Shown here: positions 33,293 to 41,082 of the stretch, one piece after another
How the letters are laid out: each line of letters begins with the position of its first letter
How positions within the stretch are numbered: position 1 is the first letter of the stretch
Source: Gemmatimonadaceae bacterium
GTDB taxonomy: Bacteria; Gemmatimonadota; Gemmatimonadetes; Gemmatimonadales; Gemmatimonadaceae
NCBI GenBank assembly: GCA_025931335.1
Contig: JAICNG010000022.1
Span: 1 to 47,378 of the forward strand
Reading direction: 5' to 3'
Length of the DNA: 47,378 nucleotides
Made by a program: the position numbers and the translations under genes
The notes under the pieces: model-generated
What the model was told of the DNA's origin: nothing
The model's database searches: none
What the model saw: the letters and a program-made list of their open reading frames with translations, nothing else

Positions 33293-33730
33293 TCAGCTCA
33301 ACACGGGAGCCGCCTGACCGTGCCGCGCGGGTGCGCGCTCTCCGTCGCGCAGCGCGCTCTCGCTGCGACGCACGCGCGCGAACGCCTCCGCGGCCTGCGT
33401 TGCGGGGAAAAACGGAAGGCCCGCAGCCGAGAGGGCCTCCTGAAACGTCGGCGTCTCCGCGATGATGACGCGCGCGCGCCGTGCAAGCTCGACCGTCGCA
33501 CGCACGTCCTCGCCGTCGGCGTAGATCACGCCGTTCGCGCGGAGGCCGTGGCGTGCCACGATGCGATCGAGGATAAAGTCGATGGTACGGGCACTCACGC
33601 CGCGGTGGGCGAGCACGATGAACGAGTCATCGCTGGCGCCGTACGCCGATCCCAGAAGTGATTCCGAGACCGATCCGTCGGCCGCCGCTACCACTTCGAC
33701 GAGGGCACCGATGCGGAGATATGTGCTCAT
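33293..33730 (-). CDS. Small cytosolic protein of unknown function in the glycosyltransferase operon
   Basis: A 145-residue soluble protein. I recognise no family. Predicted alternation of strands and helices (SFIVLAHRGVSARTIDFILD, ARVIIAETPTFQEALSAAGL) suggests an alpha/beta fold. The tail is charged and variable. Codon use matches the neighbours. It precedes two GT2 genes by 10 bases, so a role in sugar transfer or its regulation is likely by context only. ATG 33730 lacks a clear Shine-Dalgarno and follows a strong hairpin by 17 bases. Confidence 0.6.
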   Translation of the reverse strand: MSTYLRIGALVEVVAAADGSVSESLLGSAYGASDDSFIVLAHRGVSARTIDFILDRIVARHGLRANGVIYADGEDVRATVELARRARVIIAETPTFQEALSAAGLPFFPATQAAEAFARVRRSESALRDGERAPARHGQAAPVLS

Positions 33731-33747
33731 TCTATTGAAACGAGGAG

Positions 33748-33783
33748 CACTCCACCGGCAGGCAAGCGCCTGCCGGTGGAGTG
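33748..33783 (-). terminator. Perfect 16-bp hairpin after the CTPGFWKN lipoprotein gene
   Basis: CACTCCACCGGCAGGC pairs fully with its complement around AAGC. It sits nine bases past the lipoprotein stop, reading on the minus strand. The tail GCTCCTCGTTT is only weakly T-rich, so it may attenuate rather than fully stop transcription into the GT2 operon. Confidence 0.7.
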
Positions 33784-33791
33784 CGTGAGCA

Positions 33792-34688
33792 TCAGAAGCT
33801 GTTGTCGTTGTCCAGACTGCAGCCGGAGTTGTTCAGCGTATCGAACATGTTCTTCGTGCCCTCGACGTCGCCTCCGCTCAGCGCAGCGTTCACCGCGGCG
33901 ATGACTTCATCGGCAGTCATGCCGAAGTTGACATCCGGATGCGACGCATTGAGCAGTGCGGCAACCGCGTGACGAGCGAGCGCGTCCGTCCCACCGCCAC
34001 CCAGGTCGAGCGCCTGGAGCAGGGTGAGGTTCGGGTTGAACAGGTCCACGCCGAAGACGAGATCGAAGTTGTTGTTCGGCGCGTACCCGGTTGGCGGCCA
34101 ACTCCCGACGCTGTTCTTCCAGAAGCCGGGGGTGCAACCCTGGCCGGGCGGCGGCGGCGGCGGCGGGGTGTCGCCGTTGTAGAACTTGAATGCGCCACCG
34201 ACGTGAAACGTCGTCGTCATCGTGGCCGAGGGCCCGGGCTGAACGCCGAGACGGGAGCCGATGTTGTCGGCGATCACCACGGAATCGACCTGGACGCCCT
34301 CAGGGAGCCCAACCTCGGTGACCGTCACGGTGTACGTGGCGAACTCGTTGGCCGGGTCCTTCTGGGGAACGAATGCGGTGGCGCAGGACGGCGAGCTGAA
34401 GTCCTGGTTGAACACCGTCAGCGAGAAGCTCGGCCCATTCGGGTAGATGCCGGGGCCGCCGGTGTGCGACACAGTGAAGCTGTACGTTCCGTTCGGGCCG
34501 CTCGACTTGCAGACGATCACGCGATCGCCTTCCTCCAAGCCGATGGTGTTCAGGGAGACGCCAAGCGCACTGGGCGCGGCGTCAGGCGCCGTCGGTACCG
34601 GCATACGGTCGGCGCACGCACCGACTGCGATGAGGCCCGCGATCGCCAGGGGCGTCGTCCAGCGACGCTGACTGGTGACTACTTGCAT
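33792..34688 (-). CDS. Lipoprotein with poly-proline linker and CTPGFWKN domain
   Basis: A 298-residue surface protein. ATG 34688 has GGAGA six bases upstream; a longer frame to 34757 is rejected. The signal (TTPLAIAGLIAVGAC) ends in a lipobox VGAC. Residues about 50-195 are beta-rich and Ig-like. A linker of seven prolines follows, then GCTPGFWKNSVGSWPP, a motif of secreted bacterial proteins usually written C(T/S)xG(F/Y)WKN. The last 100 residues are helical. Function is unknown. It lies among polysaccharide genes and may bind or anchor the polymer. Confidence 0.75.
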   Translation of the reverse strand: MQVVTSQRRWTTPLAIAGLIAVGACADRMPVPTAPDAAPSALGVSLNTIGLEEGDRVIVCKSSGPNGTYSFTVSHTGGPGIYPNGPSFSLTVFNQDFSSPSCATAFVPQKDPANEFATYTVTVTEVGLPEGVQVDSVVIADNIGSRLGVQPGPSATMTTTFHVGGAFKFYNGDTPPPPPPPGQGCTPGFWKNSVGSWPPTGYAPNNNFDLVFGVDLFNPNLTLLQALDLGGGGTDALARHAVAALLNASHPDVNFGMTADEVIAAVNAALSGGDVEGTKNMFDTLNNSGCSLDNDNSF

Positions 34689-34744
34689 GTCGTTCTCCGT
34701 TCGTGGGGGATGATGGGGGTTGTGCGGCTCTGGAGCGGGGGCAA

Positions 34745-34761
34745 GGGCATCTTTCATGCCC
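34745..34761. promoter_or_regulatory. Inverted repeat GGGCAT-N5-ATGCCC upstream of the lipoprotein gene
   Basis: Perfect 6-bp half sites lie 57 bases upstream of the lipoprotein start. On the minus strand the same bases give GGCATGAAAGATGC, which fits GG-N10-GC sigma-54 spacing, with CA after GG and TGC at the -12 end. It could be an operator or a sigma-54 promoter. The rest of 34689-35151 contains an AT-rich stretch near 34770-34800 and one further hairpin, but no supported gene. Confidence 0.4.
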
Positions 34762-34860
34762 TATGCCGACGCGCGTTAACATGCCTAACTACAACGACTT
34801 ATGCTTCGAGTCCGCGCGCGTGAGTCGCACTTCGGTGTGGCGCGATGTTGCGCGCGTGCC

Positions 34861-34895
34861 GCGAAAAAAGCCCGCATCATCGAGCGGGATTTCGC
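34861..34895 (-). terminator. Intrinsic-terminator-like hairpin with no obvious gene
   Basis: CCCGC and GCGGG form the core stem, and an outer GCGAAA/TTTCGC can extend it. On the minus strand the core stem is followed by CTTTTTT, the best T-tract in the region. The nearest upstream gene on that strand is none: the right side holds the plus-strand carbamoyltransferase gene. It may end an unannotated small or antisense RNA. Confidence 0.5.
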
Positions 34896-35151
34896 AACGT
34901 CCGGCGGGGGAGCTGTGTGCTGCCGGCGAGCGACAGGCGTGGTGGACGCGCGTCAGAACGACTAGAGTTGTTGTATCGCTGCCTCACAAGTGTGGATCAG
35001 GACGTACCCCCGGCTCGCTCGACCGTCGGCCGCGGGCGCCGTGCATCGCATGGAAGTCGTTTCTCCTCTTGGAGTTGACTCCGTCGAACGGGCCGCGCGG
35101 GAAAGGCGTGCCTCTTGCCCCCGGGGGGCGTCCGAACAATCCTCGGATCCC

Positions 35152-37047
35152 ATGGCCACGTCTCTCGATACATCTACAATCGCTCCGGTCCGTCCCGCGA
35201 CGCGCACGACCGTCGATCCAGGGCCGCACGAGTACATCCTCGGCATCTCCGCGTACTATCACGACAGTGCCGCCGCGCTGCTGCGCGATGGTGTCGTGAT
35301 CGCGGCGGCGCAGGAGGAGCGGTTCACGCGAAAGAAGGGTGACGCCTCGTTCCCCCAGAACGCGGTCGCGTACTGCCTGCGCACCGCGGGGATCACGATC
35401 GACGATGTGGAGGCCGTCGGCTTCTACGACAAGCCGCTGCTCAAGTTCGAGCGCCTGCTCGAGACCTACCTTGGCGTCGCGCCGCGAGGCTTCGCGTCGT
35501 TCCTGAAGGCGGCGCCGGTCTGGATGAAGGAAAAGCTGTACATGGACCGGGCGCTCCGTGAGGCGCTCGGCTACGAGGGGCAGATTCTGTACGCGGAGCA
35601 CCACGAGTCCCACGCCGCGAGCGCGTTCTTCCCCTCGCCGTTCGAGGAAGCGGCCATTCTAACAATGGATGGCGTGGGTGAATGGGCGACGGCATCGATC
35701 GCCGCGGGGCGCGGAAGCGACATCGAGATCCTGCGCGAGCTGCACTGGCCGGACTCGCTCGGTCTCCTCTACTCGGCGTTCACCTACTACACCGGGTTCA
35801 AGGTCAACTCCGGCGAGTACAAGGTGATGGGGCTCGCGCCATACGGCGAGCCGAAGTACGTCGACACGATTCTCACCGAGCTGGTGAATCTGCGGGAGGA
35901 TGGCTCCTTCACGCTGAATCAGAAGTACTTCAACTATCTCACCGGACTCACGATGACGAGCCCGGCGTTCAACGAGCTCTTTGGCGGGCCGCCTCGCGAG
36001 CCGGAGACCAAGCTCACCCAGAAGGAGATGGATCTCGCGCGCTCGGTTCAGGTCGTGTGCGAGGAGATCATGATGCGCATGGCGCACACTGCGCATCGCG
36101 AGACCGGCTCCAGGAACCTGTGTCTGGCGGGTGGCGTCGCGCTCAATTGCGTGGGGAATGGACGGATTCTGCGCGAGGGGCCGTTCGAGCGTATCTGGAT
36201 TCAGCCGGCCGCCGGCGACGCGGGCGGTGCGCTGGGCGTCGCGCAGCTGATCTGGCACCGCCAGCGTGAGAAGCCGCGTCGCGTCGAGCCGTCGCGTGAT
36301 ACGATGGCGGGCGCGTACCTCGGACCCGAATACTCGCCCGAGGAAATCGAGGCCTACCTGCGCGAGCAGGGCGCGTCGTACGTGCGGCTCGATCGGGAGA
36401 GCTTGATCGAAACGGTGGCGTCGCTCCTCGCCGACGAAAAAGTGATCGGGTGGTTCAGCGGGCGAATGGAGTTTGGTCCGCGCGCGCTCGGAGCGCGAAG
36501 CATCCTCGGCGATCCGCGCAGCCCGAAGATGCAGGCCCAGATGAACCTGAAGATCAAGTTCCGCGAGAGCTTCCGCCCCTTTGCGCCGAGTGTGCTTCGG
36601 GAGCGGGTAAATGACTACTTCGAGATGGACTGCGACAGTCCGTACATGCTGCTCGTCGCTCCGGTGAAGAAGGAGCGCCAGATTCCCATGAGCGAGGAGC
36701 AGCGGGGCCTGTGGGGCATCGACCAGCTCAACGTCGTGCGGTCGGACATGCCGGCGATCACCCACATCGACTATTCGGCTCGCGTGCAGACGGTGTCGCG
36801 TGAGACGAACGAGAACTACTACGACCTCATCAAGCGGTTCGAGGACAAGACCGGGTGCGCGGTGGTGGTGAACACGTCGTTCAACGTGCGCGGCGAGCCG
36901 ATCGTGTGCACGCCCCACGACGCGTACCGCTGCTTCATGCGCACGCACATCGACCATCTCGTCCTGTGGCCGTTCCTGCTCGACAAGACCCAGCAACCCG
37001 AATGGAAGGAGACGTCCGATTGGCGCACGGAATTCCAGCTCGACTGA
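35152..37047 (+). CDS. Carbamoyltransferase (NodU/CmcH/SxtI family)
   Basis: A 631-residue cytosolic enzyme. The N-terminal Kae1/TobZ-like domain starts ILGISAYYHDSAAALL, with EERFTRKKGDASFP, the metal-binding EHHESHAASAF and LTMDGVGEW. The C-terminal part has GWFSGRMEFGPRALGARSIL, FRPFAPSVL and AVVVNTSFNVRGEPIV, all family signatures. It should transfer a carbamoyl group from carbamoyl phosphate (via carbamoyl-AMP) to a hydroxyl, here presumably on a sugar of the exopolysaccharide. ATG 35152 was chosen because homology starts soon after; the longer frame to 34990 looks non-coding. Its 3' end overlaps the SxtJ gene. Confidence 0.92.
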   Translation: MATSLDTSTIAPVRPATRTTVDPGPHEYILGISAYYHDSAAALLRDGVVIAAAQEERFTRKKGDASFPQNAVAYCLRTAGITIDDVEAVGFYDKPLLKFERLLETYLGVAPRGFASFLKAAPVWMKEKLYMDRALREALGYEGQILYAEHHESHAASAFFPSPFEEAAILTMDGVGEWATASIAAGRGSDIEILRELHWPDSLGLLYSAFTYYTGFKVNSGEYKVMGLAPYGEPKYVDTILTELVNLREDGSFTLNQKYFNYLTGLTMTSPAFNELFGGPPREPETKLTQKEMDLARSVQVVCEEIMMRMAHTAHRETGSRNLCLAGGVALNCVGNGRILREGPFERIWIQPAAGDAGGALGVAQLIWHRQREKPRRVEPSRDTMAGAYLGPEYSPEEIEAYLREQGASYVRLDRESLIETVASLLADEKVIGWFSGRMEFGPRALGARSILGDPRSPKMQAQMNLKIKFRESFRPFAPSVLRERVNDYFEMDCDSPYMLLVAPVKKERQIPMSEEQRGLWGIDQLNVVRSDMPAITHIDYSARVQTVSRETNENYYDLIKRFEDKTGCAVVVNTSFNVRGEPIVCTPHDAYRCFMRTHIDHLVLWPFLLDKTQQPEWKETSDWRTEFQLD

Positions 37048-37430
37048 GCGCGTCTGAAGGGCGGCGCTTCGCCGCGACGGTCGGCCTCGCCTTCGTGGCG
37101 CTGGGCGGCATCGCGCTGTGGCGCGGCCACCGGACGCCAGCCGTCGTCGCCGCCGCGTTAGGCACCCTGCTCGCGCTCGCGGGCCTGGTGGCGCCGGCGG
37201 CGCTCGGGCCCGTCTATCGCGGGTGGATGCGGTTCGCCCTCGCGATCTCGAAAGTGACGACGCCGATCCTGCTCGGCATCGTGTATTTCCTCGCCTTTCT
37301 TCCGGTCGCGATCGTGATGCGGCTCGCCGGGCGACGTCCGCTCTCGCATGGCACGTCGGACGCGACCAGCGTCTGGGTGCCGCGCGACGCGGCGACCGGA
37401 CGACGGGGCGATCTCACTCGGCAATTCTAG
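37020..37430 (+). CDS. SxtJ-like membrane protein
   Basis: A 136-residue protein with three to four hydrophobic segments (FAATVGLAFVALGGIALW, VVAAALGTLLALAGLVAPAAL, TPILLGIVYFLAFLPVAIVMRL). Arrangement, size and position right after a carbamoyltransferase match SxtJ-type proteins. The start is TTG 37020: AAGGAGA lies eight bases upstream inside the carbamoyltransferase frame, giving a 28-base overlap and likely coupling. The role is unknown; it may hold the carbamoyltransferase at the membrane. Confidence 0.75.
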   Translation: MAHGIPARLSASEGRRFAATVGLAFVALGGIALWRGHRTPAVVAAALGTLLALAGLVAPAALGPVYRGWMRFALAISKVTTPILLGIVYFLAFLPVAIVMRLAGRRPLSHGTSDATSVWVPRDAATGRRGDLTRQF

Positions 37431-37438
37431 GAGCGATG

Positions 37439-37615
37439 ATGGCGACGAAGACGCAGGTGAAGCGCCCGGGGCTCGCCTCGGAGCTGTGGGCATTCATGCG
37501 CGCGCGAAAGAAGTTCTGGCTGCTCCCGATCATCATCGTGATGTTCCTGGTCGGCACGCTGCTGGTATTCGCGCAGGGCTCGGCGCTGGCCCCTTTCATC
37601 TATACCATTTTCTAG
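37439..37615 (+). CDS. DUF5989 family small membrane protein (SxtK-like)
   Basis: A 58-residue protein with a single membrane helix. The sequence LASELWAFMRARKKFWLLP followed by a hydrophobic run and QGSALAPFIYTIF matches the DUF5989 pattern closely. Members are found with carbamoyltransferases and SxtJ. ATG 37439 is preferred because AGGAG is five bases upstream; ATG 37436 is adjacent. It follows the SxtJ stop by eight bases, completing a three-gene module. Function is not established. Confidence 0.82.
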   Translation: MATKTQVKRPGLASELWAFMRARKKFWLLPIIIVMFLVGTLLVFAQGSALAPFIYTIF

Positions 37616-37617
37616 CC

Positions 37618-37644
37618 CCGGACGGGCGCGCGGCGCCCGTCCGG
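37618..37644 (+). terminator. GC-rich hairpin after the carbamoylation module
   Basis: CCGGACGGGCGC pairs fully with GCGCCCGTCCGG around GCG. It begins three bases after the DUF5989 stop and ends 13 bases before the next start. Without a T-tract it may attenuate or stabilise rather than terminate. Confidence 0.5.
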
Positions 37645-37657
37645 TTGGCCGGCACCA

Positions 37658-38851
37658 ATGGCAGCGACACACCCTGGCATCCGCGAGGCAGACGCGCACT
37701 CGCCAGACTCGGCGAGCGCGCCCGCGCAGACCCGGGGCGGGCAGATCACGCTCCGCTTGTTCGAGGAGCGCGATCGCGACGGCTTGTACGCCGTGTACCG
37801 CGAGGCGTTCGGCGAGGAAGCGCTGGCGCGCTTCGACCGCCGGTGGCGATGGCAGTTCGTCGATAACCCGGCGGCCGGGCTCGCTCCACTGATGCTATGG
37901 GTGGGTTTGCTCGAGGGTCGCATCGTCGGCTGCCTGTCGTCGCACATGACGCGGCTGAAGATCGGGAACCGTGAGCTTCCTCATCGGTTCTCGAACGATC
38001 TGGCCGTATCGACGAGTGCCCGCGGGTGGGGACTGGGGACGAGGCTCATCGGTGCGTATTACGCCAGCGTCACGCATCTCGCTACGGCGCTGTACTTCAC
38101 GCCCACAAACCGGCGCATTCACGACCGGCACGGCTACCAGCCCGTGCGGATCTACCCGATGCTGGTGCGGCCGATGAACCTCGGCGCGATGGCTCGCTTC
38201 GAGCTCACGTCGGGCCGACGGCCGGCGTGGTTGTCGCGCGCTCCCATGTCGTGGCTGGTGCGGTCCACCGCCGCGACGGCAGGGCTGGCCGTATCGATCG
38301 CCAATCGCTTCATCAGGCCGCGGCGATCGCGCACGTACCGCGTCGAGCAGGCCGCCACGGCCGGCGAGGAGTTCGATGCACTCTGGCAGTCGCTGCGGTC
38401 GCATTTCCCGATTACGACCGTCCGCGACCGCGCATTCGTGCAGTGGCGCTTCTTCGATGACCCCGCGTTCTCCCATGTCGTGCTCGTGGCGCGCGACGGA
38501 ACGGGAACGGCGCGCGGATACCTCGCGATCTCCTCGTCGGAGAACCGCGGGATGCGAGTGGGACGCGTCGTCGACGTGTTCTGTTCGCCCGAGGAGCCCG
38601 ACGTCCTCGACGCGCTCCTCGGGGAGGCGCTCGATCGCTTCGATGCGGCGCGCGTGGACGTGGTGTCGTCGCTCGGCATGGATGCGCGGCTGCGTCGTCA
38701 CCTCCAGCGCTATCTGTACATGCTGCCTCCCGGCCACCAGTCGCCGGTGCTCGTCGCGTGGCGCGAGCGCGACGAGGACCGGGCGATGGTTTTCGACGAG
38801 CGCAGCTACCATCTGACGGGCGCCGACGGCGATCAGTGGTTTGCGCCCTAA
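37658..38851 (+). CDS. GNAT-fold acyltransferase, probably tandem domains
   Basis: A 397-residue cytosolic protein. The first GNAT-like domain (about 30-165) begins ITLRLFEERDRDGLYAVYREAFG and has the acyl-CoA loop SARGWGLGTRLIGAYY. The second (about 230-370) has VRDRAFVQWRFFDDP and VVDVFCSPEEPDVLDALL but a weaker CoA loop. Such tandem proteins occur in polysaccharide loci, often as N-acyltransferases on amino sugars. The substrate is not predictable. ATG 37658 has no good Shine-Dalgarno. It overlaps the next gene by 11 bases. Confidence 0.75.
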   Translation: MAATHPGIREADAHSPDSASAPAQTRGGQITLRLFEERDRDGLYAVYREAFGEEALARFDRRWRWQFVDNPAAGLAPLMLWVGLLEGRIVGCLSSHMTRLKIGNRELPHRFSNDLAVSTSARGWGLGTRLIGAYYASVTHLATALYFTPTNRRIHDRHGYQPVRIYPMLVRPMNLGAMARFELTSGRRPAWLSRAPMSWLVRSTAATAGLAVSIANRFIRPRRSRTYRVEQAATAGEEFDALWQSLRSHFPITTVRDRAFVQWRFFDDPAFSHVVLVARDGTGTARGYLAISSSENRGMRVGRVVDVFCSPEEPDVLDALLGEALDRFDAARVDVVSSLGMDARLRRHLQRYLYMLPPGHQSPVLVAWRERDEDRAMVFDERSYHLTGADGDQWFAP

Positions 38852-39974
38852 CGAGGCGGGCCCCATCCTCCATCTCGTCGAGAGCGGTGGATTGTATGGG
38901 ATCGAGCGGATGCTGCTCAGCCTGCTCCCGGCGCTGCGGGCGCGTGGCCGTGAGGCGGAGCTCATCTGCTTCGGCGGGCCCGACTCGCCCTCGGCGGAGG
39001 TCGGCGAGGCCGCGCGCGCGCGCGGCGTACCCGTCTCGTATCTAGGTTTTCGGGGAAAGCTGAGCGTCCCGGGGCTCACCCGGTTCGCGAGTCGCATCGA
39101 CGCGCGCCGTCCGGCCATCGTGCACCTGCACGGCTACAAGGCGGTCATCTTCGGCGGGCTGATCGGAGCGCTCAAGCGAGTGCCGGCGCTAGCGACCTGC
39201 CATGCCGAGGCGCTTCGTCACCCAGACCTCGCCACATACGTGCGCATCGAGACTCAGGTGATTCGCCGGGTGCCGCGCGTGGTCGCCGTCTCGGAGCCGA
39301 TCGCGCGAGAGCTCCGCACGCGTGGCGTGCGGGCGAATCGCATCCGCGTGATCCCGAACGGCATCGAGGATCCCCTTCCCCTCCGGTCGACGCTCGGCAC
39401 ACACGACGCGAGTCGTCTGCTCGTGGTCGGGCGGCTGGTCGACGGGAAGAACGTCGGCACGCTGATCGATGTGGTCGCACGGCTGCGTGCGACGCATCCG
39501 ACGATCGAGCTGGTCGTCGCCGGCGAGGGACCGCTGCGACCGGCCCTCGAGGCCCAGGCGCGCGGTTTGGGCGTCGCCGACATCGTGCAATTCGTCGGCT
39601 TCGTGCCAGCGCTGGCGAGCATGTACGAGGGTGCGGGGCTGTTCGTGCTGCCCTCCAGCACTGAAGGCATGCCGATCTCGCTGCTGGAAGCCATGGCGTT
39701 CGGCGTGCCGATCGTGTCGACGTGCGTGGGCTCGATTCCGAGCGTTGTGCGCGACGGCGTCGAGGCCCTCCTCGTCCCGCCCGACGATCCGGATGCGCTT
39801 CAGGGCGCGGTGGATCGCGCGCTCCGCGACGCGGCGTTGCGCCAATCGCTCGTCGCACGTGCGCGGGCCAGGTTCGAGGCCGGGTACACCGCCGACACGA
39901 TGGCCGATGCCTACGTCGCTCTCTACGACGAGATGACCGGCCGCGCCACCCGGGAGCTGCGCGCGAGCGCCTGA
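38841..39974 (+). CDS. Family 4 glycosyltransferase
   Basis: A 377-residue GT-B enzyme. The N-terminal domain begins ILHLVESGGLYGIERMLLSL. The C-terminal nucleotide-sugar domain has RLLVVGRLVDGKNVGTLI, VVAGEGPLRPAL and the EX7E motif in STEGMPISLLEAMAFG. It is a retaining, metal-independent transferase that should add a sugar during repeat-unit assembly in the cytosol. The start appears to be TTG 38841, overlapping the GNAT gene; no ATG or GTG is available before the family's first strand. Confidence 0.92.
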   Translation: MRPNEAGPILHLVESGGLYGIERMLLSLLPALRARGREAELICFGGPDSPSAEVGEAARARGVPVSYLGFRGKLSVPGLTRFASRIDARRPAIVHLHGYKAVIFGGLIGALKRVPALATCHAEALRHPDLATYVRIETQVIRRVPRVVAVSEPIARELRTRGVRANRIRVIPNGIEDPLPLRSTLGTHDASRLLVVGRLVDGKNVGTLIDVVARLRATHPTIELVVAGEGPLRPALEAQARGLGVADIVQFVGFVPALASMYEGAGLFVLPSSTEGMPISLLEAMAFGVPIVSTCVGSIPSVVRDGVEALLVPPDDPDALQGAVDRALRDAALRQSLVARARARFEAGYTADTMADAYVALYDEMTGRATRELRASA

Positions 39975-39981
39975 TCCCGCG

Positions 39982-40941
39982 TCAGGACGCGATCGACGCC
40001 TCCGCGGGAAGCCGCGGGTGGAGTCCACGCTCCCGCGCCACCAGCAACGGTCGTAGGGCACCATTCAGTCGCAGGGCGATCGAGCGCGGCGATCGATCCT
40101 CCATCACGCCCAGGCGAGGAATGGTGTAGCGGCCGGAGAATCGCGACGGCGCGCGCCCGTCCATGGTGACACCGGCCTGCATTCCGGCGCGTCGCGCACA
40201 CTCGATGGTGCGCCGATCGAAGAGGCCGTACGGATAGGCGATGACGGCACGCACGCGGGGCAGGCGCTCCAGCAATACGCGGTGGCTCGTCGCGATCTCG
40301 CGCTCGCACTCGGCCTCCGAGAGAAAGGGGAGGCACGCGTGCGAGTCGGTGTGCACGCCGAAGTCGTATCGCTCATGGCGCGCGAGCGCCGCCAGCTCCT
40401 CGAATCGCAACGACCGCAGGTCGGCATCGATCCGGATTGGTGGTGTGGTCTCCAGCGTATCGAACCGGCCGGCGAAGCGCGCGAGCACTCGCGTGCGAAA
40501 CCGCTCCCAGCCCTCGGCGCCCGCGGCGGCGTGTGGCAGTCCAGCTCGCGCGAGGAGTTGACGCCACGCACCATCGGGATCGGTCTCGAAGGCGCGCTCG
40601 GCGCGGTCCCACCAGAACTGCGCGCCATCGCGCGCGGCGCCGCTGACGACGAAGAGTGTCGCCGGGATGTCGAGCTCCGTGAGGATGGGCGCCGCGAGTC
40701 GCGCGACGCCGGCATACGCGTCATCGAAGGTGACCGCGACACACCCGGCGATAGACCGGCCGCCGTCGCGGCGCGCCAGGTACTCCGCCAGCGGGATCAC
40801 GTCATAGCGACCCCGCACGGCCTCGAGCTGCTCCCGCATCCGCGCTGGCGTGATGTGCACGTTCGGGGACACGATGCGCTCCACGACGCCATGGTACGCG
40901 AAGATGCCACCACTCCCGAAGAGACGGTCGAGGATTCGCAC
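39982..40941 (-). CDS. Polysaccharide deacetylase (NodB homology, CE4)
   Basis: A 319-residue protein with GIFAYHGVVE at the start, the catalytic/metal TFDDAY motif and GVHTDSHACL giving HxxxH metal ligands. VIAYPYGLFDRRT provides the later motif. It should remove acetyl groups from N-acetyl sugars, either on the polymer or its precursor. No signal peptide is visible, pointing to cytosolic action or an unusual export route. The start is GTG 40941. It converges with the GT4 gene, with seven bases between stops. Confidence 0.9.
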   Translation of the reverse strand: MRILDRLFGSGGIFAYHGVVERIVSPNVHITPARMREQLEAVRGRYDVIPLAEYLARRDGGRSIAGCVAVTFDDAYAGVARLAAPILTELDIPATLFVVSGAARDGAQFWWDRAERAFETDPDGAWRQLLARAGLPHAAAGAEGWERFRTRVLARFAGRFDTLETTPPIRIDADLRSLRFEELAALARHERYDFGVHTDSHACLPFLSEAECEREIATSHRVLLERLPRVRAVIAYPYGLFDRRTIECARRAGMQAGVTMDGRAPSRFSGRYTIPRLGVMEDRSPRSIALRLNGALRPLLVARERGLHPRLPAEASIAS

Positions 40942-41030
40942 GGACGGTGAGCGAGAGGAGATCCGCGTCGCCCCGGGGCGACTGGTTCGACGAGCAGCGC
41001 CACGGTGCGCGTGCCGCGCCCAAAATGCAA

Positions 41031-41061
41031 GCGGGGCCGGCGCGTTTGGCGCCGGCCCCGC
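41031..41061 (-). terminator. Rho-independent terminator of Ig-like lipoprotein gene A
   Basis: GCGGGGCCGGCGC pairs fully with GCGCCGGCCCCGC across a five-base loop. On the minus strand TTGCATTTTGGG follows. It is 21 bases past the stop codon at 41083. Confidence 0.8.
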
Positions 41062-41082
41062 ACTGGTATCAGCGGGTCGCTG

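Noticed and set aside
34838..34856. Sigma-54-like TGG...TTGC before the carbamoyltransferase gene
   Set aside because: The GG-to-GC spacing is nine, not ten, and the site is about 300 bases from the start.
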